Positions 1-10,995 of a stretch of DNA of 64,000 bases are shown one piece after another. The stretch is taken from positions 65,869,353-65,933,352 of the forward strand of contig NC_080175.1 of the NCBI RefSeq assembly GCF_950295315.1, read 5' to 3'. Each line of letters begins with the position of its first letter. Within the stretch, counting starts at the first letter, position 1. Made by a program: the position numbers and the translations under genes. Under the pieces are notes generated by a model, which was given only the letters and a program-made list of their open reading frames with translations, was not told the origin of the DNA and did not search any database. The DNA is from Erinaceus europaeus (taxonomy: Eukaryota; Chordata; Mammalia; Eulipotyphla; Erinaceidae).

Positions 1-96
1 AGGGCGGATCAGAGGACATCCTTGAGTACAGCTCTGATTGGATCAAAAGGCCTTGGAGCTAGTTTTCATCTTTGAGAAATCCTTTAAAAAAGCTTC
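1..96. other. Unassigned flank
   Basis: This is the short left flank before the first L1. I see no ORF or repeat that I recognise. It ends at a run of 13 G residues that begins the L1 5' end. Confidence 0.5.
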
Positions 97-1237
97 GGGG
101 GGGGGGGGGTTTCCTAGAAGATGGCAGACTGAGAAGCTGCTAGTGGCTGAGCTCTGACCACATCTCCTGGAAACAGTAGGATTTTCTGCCTTTAGCAAGC
201 CAGCCAATAAGGGGTCCTAGCGGCAACACCAAGGAGGTGACTATAACTTAATTTGGGTTAAGAATTAGAGTAGGGAAAAAAGGGGAAAAAAAAAAAAAGG
301 AAAAAAAATTTTTTTTCTTCCTTTTAATTTTCAAGCATACCTCCTTCCTGCCCCACCCCATAACCAGTCCTTTTCTTTACCAAATTCCTGTCCCACCAGG
401 GAGTATCGTTAATTCTAAGTCTATAACCTTCTGAAACCTCTGGCCTTTTTCCTTTCTAAGTAGCCAACACCCCCCACCTCACCCCGCATAGGTAATTAAA
501 TAATTAAAAATAAATATATATTTTTAAAAAACCCTTTCCTTTCACTGCCCTTTTATGACTGTCCTTTTCTTATCTTTTTCTTTTTTTCTCTCTCTCTCTT
601 TTTTTCTATTTCTCATTCTTGTCATCCCTTCTTCCTTAATCCTACAGCTTCCAAAGTCACAGCCCCCAGCCCCCACACCAACAAACAGTGTGCTTTTTTG
701 AATTCACTGATACACATTTGGGAATTTCCTTTCACTGCTCTTTAATTACAGCTCTTTTTCTTATCTTTTCCCTTTTCTCACACTTGTCTCTCTCTCTCTC
801 TCTCTCTTTTTAATCTTGTCATACACTTCTTCCTTCTTCTTTGCCTTTCTGAATTTGTGAATTATTTGGGGGAAGAAATCTGACTCAGAGTGGACTCTCT
901 ATGTGTGTATCTCTGCTGTAGTTCCCTTTCCCCTCTTGTTACCCCTAGAATATACAGTGGATAGTAGATTTACATAACTGTCTATTCTTGCTATCCTTTC
1001 TTTCTTTTCTCTTTCTTCACTGGGATTTGGTTACTATTTTTTCACGGACTAGAAAAATTGTTTGGGTAACTGGTAATGATCAAACTACTTCAATACTTGC
1101 TTCAGTTGCTACTGTAATTCCTGGGGTTGGTGAGTGCAATTGTCATAAAGATATTTAGTACAGTGTTGCTTGTACTCAAGACACAACAACTGAGGAACAA
1201 CAGAGCATAAAAAAAAGAAACACATAAATTAAAAGAA
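97..1237 (+). promoter_or_regulatory. L1-A 5' UTR (internal promoter region)
   Basis: In L1s this region carries the internal promoter. Here it is rich in C/T tracts on the + strand, and two pyrimidine-rich units that start tttcctttcactg lie close together near 535 and 726. Compared with the L1-B 5' UTR it lacks roughly 0.5 kb between those two units. No promoter activity can be judged from the sequence alone. Confidence 0.7.
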
Positions 1238-2159
1238 ATGGGTAGATCAAAAACAAATAAAACTGCTACTCCAATGAATGAAGACAAGAGCCCAGAAGAA
1301 ACTACAAATCAGCCAGAAGTAACCATAGATAAGAAAAGTATGCAAGCAATAATAAACTTATTAATCACAGAAATGAAAACAACATTGTAGGAAAGGAATG
1401 GCAGTATTAGGGAAACAACAGTTGAGACCCCCAAGGAAAATACTGATTATCTTGAGGCAATTAGAGACCTGAAAGCTGAAATAGCTGTAATGAAGAAAGA
1501 AGCTGAGGCAAGGGAAAGCAGACTAACAGAAGCAGAAAACAGAATTAGTCAGACAGAGGATGAGCTAGAGAAAACGAAGAAAGAAGTGAAAGAGCTTAAA
1601 AAGAGATTGAGAGACACTGAAAACAACAACAGAGACATATGGGATGATCTCAAAAGAAGTAACATTCGTATAATTGGCCTGCCAGAGGAAGAAAGAGAGA
1701 GAGGAGGGAGGGGAAGCAAACATTCTAGAGGAAATAATAGAAGAAAACTTACAAGACCTGAATAACAGAAAGGACATCAAGATTCAAGAGGCCCAGAGAG
1801 TACCAAACAGAATCAACCCAGACCTGAAGTCACCAAGACACATCATAGTCACAATGAGAAGAAGTAAGGATAAAGAAAGGATCCTAAAGGCTGCAAGAGA
1901 GAAACAAAAAGTCACATACAAGGGAAAACCCATAAGATTATCTGCATACTTCTCCACTCAAACTCTAAAAGCCAGAAGGGAATGGCAAGATATCTATCAA
2001 GCCCTGAATGAAAAAGGGTTTAAACCAAAGATAATATATCCTGCTACACTTTCATTCAAACTAGATGAAGGGATCAAAACCTTCTTAGATAAACAATAGT
2101 TAAAGGAGGCAACCATCACCAAACCGCCCCTGAAAGAGGTTCTAAAAGACCTCTTATAA
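1238..2159 (+). pseudogene. L1-A ORF1 (RNA-binding chaperone), broken
   Basis: ORF1 of L1 encodes a trimeric RNA-binding protein that coats L1 RNA. The start ATG at 1238 opens MGRSKTNKTATPMNED. A long heptad-rich coiled coil follows (around RLTEAENRISQTEDELEK), then the RRM start IRIIGLPEEE and the C-terminal domain (RRSKDKERILKAAREKQK). Breaks: an in-frame TAG at 1388, a frameshift near 1710 in a GA-rich stretch that is expanded relative to L1-B, and a TAG at 2097 just before the normal TAA at 2157. The start was chosen because L1-B has the matching ATG at 24209. It is a pseudogene with confident family assignment. Confidence 0.9.
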
Positions 2160-2219
2160 ACAAGAACATCACTATAATACTGGCAATATATCAGAGCAAA
2201 CAAAAAATTTTTTTGAACA

Positions 2220-5200
2220 TTGGCACTACAATACATTAAATCCATAATATCAATAAACGGCAATGGCTTAAACTCACCCATCAAAAGGCACAGGGTGGGG
2301 GGATGGATCAGATAACATAACCCAAACATATGCTGCTTGCAAGAATCCCATCTATCACAACAAGATAAACACAGACTTAAAGTGAAAGGATGGAAAACTA
2401 TCATACAGGCTAACAGACCACAAAAAAGGGCAGGAACAGCCATTCTCATCTCAGACATGATAGATTTTAAATTAAATAAGGTAATAAAAGATAGGCAAGG
2501 ACATTACATAATGATTAGAGGATCAATCAGCCAAGAAGACTTAACAATTATTAACATCTATGCACCCAATGAGGGACCATCTAAATACATTAAGCACCTA
2601 CTGAAAGAATTTCAAAAATACATCAATAGTAATACAATAATAGTGGGAGACTTCAATAGCCCACTCTCACACTTAGACAGATCAACAAAGCAGAGAACCA
2701 ATAAAGATACAAGAGAATTGAATGAAGAGATTGACAGACTAACCTTTTGGACATTTTCAGACTCCTCCACCCCAAAACTGGAATACACCTTCTTTTCAAT
2801 CCACATAACACATACTCAAGAATAGACCATGTTAGGCCTCAAAGACAGCATCAATAAATTCAAGAGCATTGAAATCATCCCAAGTATCTTCTCAGACCAC
2901 AGTGGAGTAAAACTAACATTTAACAACAAACCGAAAATTATTAAAAGTCACAGAATTTGGAAACTAAACAACATGCTCCTTAAGAACCACTGGGTCAGAA
3001 ACTCACTCAAGCAGGAAATTCAAATGTTCCTGGAAACTAATAAAAATGAAGACACAACCTATCAAAATATTTGGGACACAGCTAAAGCATTACTGAGAGG
3101 GAAACTTATAGCAATACAATCACATATTAAACAGCAAGAAGAAGCTCAAATGAATGACCTTACTGCACACCTCAAGGACTTAGAGAAAGAGGAACAAAGG
3201 AACCCTAAAGCAACCAGAAGGACAGAAATCACTAAAGTTAGAGCAGAAATAAACAACATCGAAAATAAAAGAACCATACAAAAGATCAATGAAGCCAAAT
3301 GTTGGTTCTTTGAAAGATTAAACAAAATTGACAAACCCCTAGCCAGACTCACCAAAAAAAAATAAATAAAAGACTCAAATTAATAGAATTGTAAATGATG
3401 GAGGAGGTATCACAACTGACACCACAGATATCCAGAGAATCCTGTGAAACTTCTATAAAGAACTATAAGCCACCAAGCTACAGAATCTGGAAGAAATGGA
3501 ACAATTCCTAGAAACATATGCCCTTCCAAAACTGAACCAAGAAGAACTACAAAATCTAAATGCACCAATCACAGACAAAGAAATTGAAACCATTATTAAG
3601 AATCTCCCCAACAACAAACATCCTGGACCAGATGGCTTCACAAACGAATTCTACAAAACTTTCAGGAAACAGTTAATACCCATACTTCATAAGCTATTCC
3701 ATAAGATTGAAGAAACAGGAATACTCCCTTCCACCTTCTATGAAGCCAACATCACCCTGATACCAAAAGCTGATAGGGACAGAACAAAAAAGGAAAACTA
3801 CAGACCAATATCTCTCATGAACATAGTTGCCAAAATATTAAACAAAATCTTGGCCAACCGGATACAGCTACATATCAAAAAGATTGTTCATCACGACCAA
3901 GTGGGATTCATCCCAGGAATGCAAGGCTGGTTCAACATTTGTAAATCAATCAATGTCATTCACCACATCAATAAAAGCAAAGCCAAAAACTACATGATTA
4001 TCTCAATAGATGCAGAGAAAGCCTTTGACAAGATCCAACACCCATTCATGCTCAAAATTCAACAAAAAATGGGAATAGATGGGAAATTCCTCAAGATAGT
4101 GGAGTCTATATATAGCAGACATACAGCCAACATCACACTCAATGGACAGAAGCTGAAAGCATTCCCCCTCAGATCGGGGACTAGACAGGGATGTCCACTG
4201 TCACCATTACTCTTCAACATAGTATTGGAAATTATTGCCATTTCAATCAGGCAAGAGAAAGAAATCAAAGGAATACAGATTGGAAGGGAAGAAGACAAGC
4301 TCTCACTATTTGCAGATGGTATGATAGTATACATAGAAAGACCTAAAGAATGCAGCAGAAAATTACTGGAAGTTATTAGGCAATATAGCAAGATATCAGG
4401 CTACAAAATCAATGTACAAAAATCAGTGGCATTTCTTTATGCAAACACCAAATCTGAAGAAGAAGACATCCAGAAATCACTCCCCTTTACTGTTTCAGCA
4501 AAATCAATCAAATACCTAGGAATAAAGTTGACCAAATAAGTGAAAGACTTGTATGCTGAAAACTATGAGTTGCTATTCAAGGAAATAGAAACTGATACCA
4601 ATAAATGGAAAGATATCCCATGCTCATGGATTGGAAGAATAAATGTTATCAAAATGAATATTCTCCCCAAAGCCATATATAAATTTAATGCAATATCCAT
4701 CAAAGTTCCACCAAACTTCTTAAAAAGAACAGAACAAACACTACAATCATTTATCTGGATCATGAAAACACCTAGAATTGCCAAAACCATCCTGAGGAAA
4801 AGAAACAGAAATGGAGGCATCACACTCCCAGAACTTAAACTATATTATAAAGCCATCATCATCAAAACAGCATGGTACTAGAACAAAAACAGGCACACAG
4901 ACCAGTGGAACAGAATTGAAAGCCCAGAAATAAATCCCCACACCTATGGACATCTAATCTTTGATAAGGGGTCCAAAGGATTAAATGGAAAAAGGAGGCT
5001 CTCTTCAATAAATGGTGCTGGGAAAACTGGGTTGTAACATGCAGAAGAATGAAATTGAACCACTTTATCTCACCAGAAACAAAAATCAACTCCAAATGGA
5101 TCAAAGACCTAGATGTCAGACCAGAAAGAATCAAATACTTAGAGGAAAACATTGGTAAAACACTTTCCCACCTACACCTCAAGAACATCTTTGATGAATC

Positions 5201-6036
5201 AAACCCAATTGCAAGGAAGACTAAAGCAGAAACAAACCAATGGGACTACATCAAACTGAAAAGCTTCTGCACATCCAAAGAAACTATTAAACAAACAGAG
5301 AGACCCCTCACAGAATGGGAGAAGATCTTCACATGCCATACATCAGACAAGAAACTAATCACCAAAATATATAAAGATCTCAGCAAACTTAGCACCAAAA
5401 AAGCAAATGACCCCATCCAAAAGTGGTCAGAGGATATGAACAAAACATTCACCTCAGAGGAGATCCAAAAGGCTAAAAAACCTATGAAAAACTGCTCTAG
5501 GTCACTGATTGTCAGAGAAATGCAGATTAAGACAACACTAAGATACCACCTCACTCCTGTAAGAATGGCATACATCAAAAAGGACAGCTGCAACAAATGC
5601 TGGAGAGGATGTGGGGACAGAGGAACCCTTTTACATTGCTTGTGGGAATGTAAATTGGTACAGCCTCTGTGGAGAGCACTCTGGAAAACTCTCAGAAGGC
5701 TAGACATGGACCTTCCATATGATCCAGTAATTCCTCTCCTGGGCTTATACCCCAAGTACTCCATAACACCCAACCAAAAAGAGGTGTGTACTTCTATGTT
5801 ATAGTAGCACAATTCATAATAACTAAACCCTGGAAGCAACCCAGGTGCCCAACAACAGATGAGTGGCTGAGAAAGCTGTGGTATATATACACAATGGAAT
5901 ACTATGCAGCTATTAAGAACAATGAGCCCACCTTCTCTGACCCATCTTGGACAGAGCTAGAAGGAATTATGTTAAGTTAGCTTGTCAGAAAGATAAAGAT
6001 GAGTATGGGATGATCCCATTCATCAACAGAAGTTGA
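2220..6036 (+). pseudogene. L1-A ORF2 (endonuclease-reverse transcriptase), broken
   Basis: ORF2 nicks DNA and primes reverse transcription at the target. The start codon is TTG here (ATG in L1-B at 24974). The apurinic-type endonuclease comes first, with CLQESHL, VGDFNSPLSHLDRS and the catalytic IFSDHSG near 2897. The reverse transcriptase follows ([43 protein letters not shown]). The catalytic box reads FADG near 4309, where L1-B has FADD, so one metal-binding Asp is lost. The C-terminal Cys region ([19 protein letters not shown]) lies near 5600. Breaks include TAA near 2310, TAG 2823, a stop near 3363, TGA 3445, TAA 4537, TAG 4879, a frameshift before 5049 and TAG 5978. The usual end NRS-stop is at 6034-6036. 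Confidence 0.92.
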
Positions 6037-7374
6037 CTAAGAAGATCTGAAAGGGAAACTAAAAGCAGGACCTGACCAAATTGTAAGTAGGGCACCAAAG
6101 TAAAAACCCTGTGGTGAGGGGTAGACATGGAGCTTCCTGGGCCAGTGGGGGGTGGGAGTGGGTGGAAGGGATGGGTCACAGTATTTTGGTGGTGGGAATA
6201 GTGTTTATGTACACTCCTAGCAAAATGTATACATATAAATCAGTAGTTAATATGAGAGGGGGGAAATCAATTGTATGTCTAAACGTTTTTCTAAACACAA
6301 ACTGAATCTTTTTAATATATAGGCTGTGTATTTGATATGCAGACTCTCTCAAAAGCCTAGACCAAGTAGATTAGAAGCATCCAATAGCACAGCTATATAC
6401 AAGATACTGGATACTGTACAGCAAACCATAACAAAAGGACTTTTCAAAGTTAACTGAATTCCAAATAATGTGATGATAACATTAACTGTCGATTGTCTTT
6501 TTGAACCCTAAGACAGCAGGAACCCCACATCTCCACTATAGAGCCCCTACTTTCCCCAGTCCTGGAACCCTTGGATAGGCCCCACTTTCCCGTATGCATC
6601 TCCCAATCCATTCCAAATAATATAGCACCCGCCGACCACAACCTAACCAACGCAACGATTGCCACCTCAACATGCTTCACCTCAGACTGTGTCCAGAGAC
6701 TTCACGTGTGGAATGACAACCCTTCAGCTTCATTACTCGGGTGAGACCTTTCCTTTTATAGTACACTCTAATTTCATCTCAGGTGGTTCACTTTCTAACA
6801 AAGTCCCATAACCTAGATATACACCAGTTTCTGTGAGAGAGAGTTTATGTTCACACATATCCATAAACTACTGCAAAATATATACCTGAAAGCAGAAGTA
6901 CACTAGAGTTTGCAGTGAGTACCTCCCTAACACTTCCTCTCCACTATTCCAAGCTTTGGGCCCATGATTGCTCAACAATTTGTTTGGCTTCATATGTTAA
7001 CTCTCTTTTCAATCACCATGTTCCAGATGCCACCAGGATGCTGGACAGGCTTCTGCAGATTGAAGACCCCACCAATGTGTCCTGGAGCTCAGCTTCCCCA
7101 GAGACACACCCTACTAGGGAAAGAGAGAGGCAGACTGGGAGTATGGACTGACCAGTCAACGCCCATGTTCAGCGGGGAAGCAATTACAGAAGCCAGACCT
7201 TCTACCTTCTGCAACCCACAATGACCCTGGGTCCATGCTCCCAGAGAGATAGAGAATGGGAAAGCTATCAGGGGAGGGGGTGGGTTATGGAGATTGGGTG
7301 GTGGGAATTGTGTGGAATGTACCCCTCCTACCCTTTGGTTTTGTTAATTAATCCTTTCTTAAATTAAAAAAAAA
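6037..7374 (+). other. L1-A 3' UTR and tail
   Basis: This non-coding end has no long ORF. It contains landmarks that recur at a dozen other places in the window: caccaatgtgtcctgga, gggaaagagagaggcagac, cagaagccagacct, tggtggtgggaattgtgtgg and a final tcctttcttaaat before the A tail. It is the reference I used to identify the other L1 3' fragments. Confidence 0.85.
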
Positions 7375-7580
7375 GATAAAGGAAAATGAGGTAGTATGAA
7401 GGAGCCAAAATCTTGGATAAATACTTCTAGGAAACAGAACTGAAGATTAATCTAGTAACCATCTATGTTTACAAAGTGGATTTCAGAAATTATCTGAACA
7501 ATTTATTACTAAGTGCTTCTCTTAGATCCTGTTTTAGATGAGAGTTACTATTATTTTTCTGTTTCTAGTTTATGATTGTA
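7375..7580. other. Unassigned interval
   Basis: This is a short AT-rich stretch between the L1-A tail and an LTR-like block. I see no gene in it. Confidence 0.4.
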
Positions 7581-8040
7581 TGTTGGAATTAAAAACACGC
7601 AATTTCAAGGGAAAGTGGATGCCTTCTTTATTCTGAGGTTGAGCTTGTAGGTGTATTTGTGACCAGGATTGTATTATGGAAGTAGATGAAACCCCAAGCT
7701 CGAGAAAATCAGCTGCAGGATGTGAATCTTCCCCTAGAGACAAAATAACTCCTAGAGGAACCTGTCCCCATGCAAATTAGTAGATTAACATCGTATCTAC
7801 ACCACCTAAGTAATGATCATCAATCAGTGTGTGCCTGCCTTATAGCCACAAAATAACATAAAAAGAGCACTTTTAAATGATGGCCTCTTCTGCCTTTCAT
7901 CCTTTCTGTCTTTCTAGTTGTTAAGCCTTTCTACCTTGGTGACTTTCCATTGGGCCCTCACATGTTTGTGCATGTGTATCTCTCCCTAATAAACTTTCTC
8001 TTGCTTACCTACACCTGAGATCTTGGATCCCCCCTATTCC
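7581..8040 (+). mobile_element. LTR-like block (probable solo or partial LTR)
   Basis: The block opens TGTTGGAATT. It carries a TATA-like cataaaaag near 7857 and an AATAAA at 7988-7993 about 130 bases later, followed by a C/T-rich stretch, which is the order expected of a retroviral U3-R-U5. The right end is cut by the L1-C insertion, and its last bases may resume after 12845. I found no internal retroviral sequence and no clear target duplication. The call rests on layout only; a class I (gammaretrovirus-like) LTR is my best guess. Confidence 0.5.
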
Positions 8041-8921
8041 TTTTTTTATTTCTTTATTGGGGAATTAATGTTTTACATTCAACAGTAAATATAATAATTT
8101 ATACATGCATAACATTTCTCAGCTTTCCATATAACAATACAACCCCCACTGTCCTCCTTCTTGGACTTGTATTCTGCCTCCGACCCACCACAGAGTCTTT
8201 TACTTTGGTGCAATACACCAATTCCAGTTAAGGTTCTACTTGTGTTTTCTCTCCTGATCTTGCTTTTCAACTTCTGCCTGAGAGTGAGATCATCCCATAC
8301 TCGTCCTTCTGTTTCTGACTCAAATTGAATTTTTCAAGATCCATCCAAGATTGGCTGAAAATGGTAAAGTCACCATTTTTTTATAGCTGAGTAGTATTCC
8401 ATTGTATATACCACAACTTTCTCAGCCACTCATCTGTTGTTGGACACCTGGGTTGCTTCCAGGTTTTGGCTATTACAAATTGTGATGCTAAGAACATATG
8501 TGTACACAGATCTTTTTGGATGGGTGTGTTGGGTTCCTTAGGATATATCTCAGGAGAGGAATTGCAGGATCATGGGGTAGGTCCATTTTTAGCCTTCTGA
8601 GAGTTCTCCAGACTGTTCTCCATAGAGGTTGGACCAATTTACATTCCCACCAACAGTGTAGGAGGGTTCCTTTGACCCCTCAACCTCTACAGCATTTGCT
8701 TCTGCTACTTTTTCTGTTGTATGACATTCTCACAGGAGTGAAGTGGTGTCTCATTGTTGTCTTTATTTGCATTTCTCTGACAATCAAAGACTTGGAGCAT
8801 TTATTCAGTTGTTTTTCAGCCTTTTGGATCTCTTCTGTGGTGAATATTCTGTCCATGTCCTACCACCATTTTTGGATTGGTTTGTTTCCTTGTTGTTGAG
8901 TTTGGCAAGCTCTTTATATAT

Positions 8922-9242
8922 TGTTGTATGATTTACATTGGGTTGTTCTAGCTCTCCCCCACCAATAAAATTGGATCAGTCCTGCTAGTTTCATGGGCCC
9001 GCTTGGCCCCACCCCTAGGAACCCTGAGAGGGTTTCAGAGTTCCAGAGTTCGAGAGTGCTTGGTGCCGCCGTGGGGGAAAGAGGCAGCAGAGTTCTGTTT
9101 GGTGATTAGTTTGTCTTAGTTTATAAATCGTTGTTCCTGAATAAAGAAATACAGCTTCCCTGCCCAGCCGTATGTCTCTGGTCGTCTCTGTTACCCACCC
9201 GTGAAGCTAGCCCAGCCAGCCAGAGCCACCGGATTTTTAACA
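8922..9242 (+). repeat. ERV-n 5' LTR
   Basis: This LTR is 321 bp, begins TGTTGTATGA and ends TTTTTAACA. It carries a TATA-like tttataaat near 9120 and AATAAA at 9140-9145. Compared with the 3' LTR it keeps about 20 extra bases around 8980-9000 (tagtttcatgggcccgc) and has scattered substitutions, so the copy is not recent. Confidence 0.9.
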
Positions 9243-9247
9243 ACAAA

Positions 9248-9265
9248 TGGCGCCCACGTGGACCT
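9248..9265 (+). promoter_or_regulatory. Primer binding site, lysine-tRNA type
   Basis: TGGCGCCCACGTGG lies five bases after the 5' LTR. The TGGCGCCC start is the usual complement of a lysine tRNA 3' end, and the following acgtgg fits the Lys1,2 type with one base missing. This is where minus-strand DNA synthesis would start. Confidence 0.8.
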
Positions 9266-9511
9266 GACCTGCGCATCTCTCAGATAAGTGAAGACAATTT
9301 GGCTACCTATGTACTATGACCTTCTCTTCTGCTTGTGAAGAGATATCCAAAGGCCTCTGCTCTTTCTTCACGAGACTGTTTTGCTGTTTCTGGAACATTT
9401 ATCTCTTGACCACTGTGTGGTTTCCACTCGCTCGGGCGATCTCAGAACAGCCAGCGAGAATAGCCAGTGGGCGGGAGGTGAGGCGCGGAGCTGCTGTTTC
9501 CACCTGGTTAA

Positions 9512-9835
9512 ACAGCCAGCCAGCCGGCTGCGCCCATTCAACCCTGCGCACCACGCCCACAGCCCCACAGCCCGCAGGAGGCCGACGCCAGCCCGCAGAA
9601 GCCCGACACCAGCACACAGGAGCCCGATGCCACCACACAGGAGCCCGATGCCAGCACGCAGGAGCCCGATGCCACCATGCAGGAGCCCGATGCCACCACA
9701 CTGGAGCCCGATGCCAACACGCAGGAGCCAGATGCCACCACGCAGGAGCCTAATGCCAACACGCAGGCCAGCACACAGGAGCCGGCTCTCCACCGCGTGG
9801 CGCAGGGCACTGGACGCATGATCCCTCCACGCTGC
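9512..9835 (+). pseudogene. Open frame with 7-residue repeats inside ERV-n
   Basis: A reading frame runs between TAA 9509-9511 and TAG 9836-9838 (108 codons, no early ATG). Its middle is nine consecutive copies of a 21-bp unit encoding EPDATTQ with variants (EADASPQ, KPDTSTQ, EPDASTQ, EPDANTQ, EPNANTQ). The peptide is acidic and Thr/Gln-rich. It has no similarity I recognise to gag, and the two other forward frames are also open across the repeat, so translation is not proven. It may be a gag-leader remnant or simply a coding-looking minisatellite. Confidence 0.4.
9590..9778 (+). repeat. 21-bp minisatellite
   Basis: About nine tandem copies of a 21-bp unit (gagcccgatgccaccacacag) differ by one to four bases each. 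The repeat is GC-rich and lies in the leader half of ERV-n, starting about 325 bp after the primer site. Confidence 0.85.
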
Positions 9836-10180
9836 TAGACCACTGCAAACAGGGCAACAGACATGGCAGGGCCATGGGGCAGAGCCGCGGCAGCCTATCA
9901 TGGCCACCACCACTTGGCACCTCGGCCCGCGCCTTCTATAAGGCTGGCCCGCCCACCCTCGTGCTATGAATTCTGGAACGATCCCAGACCTCCCAGACCC
10001 CCGGGCTCCCTGCCGAAACTGGGCACACGAGATCTCCAGCTGCCGCTCCAGTCTGAAGACAGACAAGCTGGAGTACGCAGACATTTGTGCAGAGATCACA
10101 ACCTGCAATTCCTAGAAGTGAAGCTGCCCAAGAGACCACCACTGGACAACGCACCCCCCCAACAACTAAGACAGTACATA

Positions 10181-10670
10181 TCTAAATTCGTGTTTGAAAT
10201 GACATGTCTTCGTAACAAAGGTTTCTCTCCTTGTGCATTAATGACCATGTTTATGTGTATGTTTAAAGTTTGGTAAACAGTAACTTTAAGGCTAAATTCT
10301 TACTAGACAAAGTTAAATGAAAATGGTTTTCAACGTAATTCTCATAAAGATAAAATTGACTTACATTTAAAGTCTGAGGTAAAAATTAGTTAACAATCAA
10401 TATATTTCAACTAAGTTGGTCTAAACAAAAGGTTAAATAGACTTGTTTATATGTAAAACTCTTGATTACCTTCTCTATTAGAAATGGTAGATTACACAAT
10501 GGCTATGCTAATTATTCTCATGCCTGAGGTTTCCTTTCCTGCGCACACCTAGGGTGTGTCTCCATCTTGAATGGGTGTAACAAAAGGTTAAAAAGACATT
10601 GTTGATATGTAAAAGTCTCAAATTCCTTCTCTATTAGAAACGTTAGATTGTGCTATGATTATGCTAATAA
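10181..10670 (+). other. ERV-n interior shared with ERV-B, plus an internal duplication
   Basis: Three blocks at 10181-10210, 10266-10303 and 10379-10408 match, in order, minus-strand blocks of ERV-B at 30565-30536, 30479-30448 and 30150-30123. A separate direct repeat of about 92 bp joins 10424-10515 and 10579-10670, both starting aacaaaaggttaaa. The region is AT-rich and non-coding. The shared blocks indicate a common post-pol region. Confidence 0.65.
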
Positions 10671-10977
10671 CAAGTTTTGTTTCATAGTAAGTAAATTGCA
10701 GCCAGCTGCCTTTGGGACTCTAGACCATTCCCACCCCCATGCAAATGCCTGTCGAGGCAAGTACGCCCCCCAGAGGCAAGAAATGTTTTTTTAAGCTGAT
10801 AAAGTTTTGCCCACACAGGCAAGAAATGGCCCCCTCAGGTCTTCCCTTGGCAGCACACTGGTTCTTGTTACTTGCTTACATGTTTCTCCATGTTTGTGCC
10901 AGTTTCTTTTTTTAAAAATGCCTGTATGATATAGGTTTCTGTTCACCCCACACCCTTGATACTGCAGTCATTTAGTT

Positions 10978-10995
10978 AAAAAGAAAAGGGGGAAT
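10978..10995 (+). promoter_or_regulatory. Polypurine tract of ERV-n
   Basis: aaaaagaaaagggggaat lies directly before the 3' LTR, as expected for the plus-strand primer of a retrovirus-like element. Confidence 0.85.

Larger units (their letters stand above)
97..7374 (+). mobile_element. L1-A: nearly full-length LINE-1
   Basis: This is a non-LTR retrotransposon with every expected part in order: a G-rich 5' start, a pyrimidine-rich 5' UTR, ORF1, ORF2, a long 3' UTR of about 1.3 kb and an A-rich tail ending near 7374. The same 5' start (ttcctggaagatg-like) begins L1-B at 22594, which fixes the left end. Both ORFs carry stops and frameshifts, so the copy is dead. I could not find a convincing target-site duplication around it. 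Similarity to L1-B is high over its whole length, so the two belong to the same or closely related subfamilies. Family identity is certain; the exact 5' boundary within the G-run is not. Confidence 0.95.

Noticed and set aside
1565..5839. Many minus-strand open frames inside the L1s
   Set aside because: They lie antisense to ORF1 and ORF2 and recur in each L1 copy, and their residues are the complement of L1 coding text.
6111..7224. Small open frames in L1 3' UTRs, recurring near 19536, 35759, 42840 and 49951
   Set aside because: They recur because the 3' UTR recurs. Frames differ between copies, and no domain is present.
9316..9821. Two long overlapping open frames (Arg/Pro- and His/Ala-rich) on the plus strand and three on the minus strand at 9368-10108
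   Set aside because: They are alternate-frame readings of the 21-bp GC-rich repeat, which keeps several frames open at once. None has a viral or host motif.
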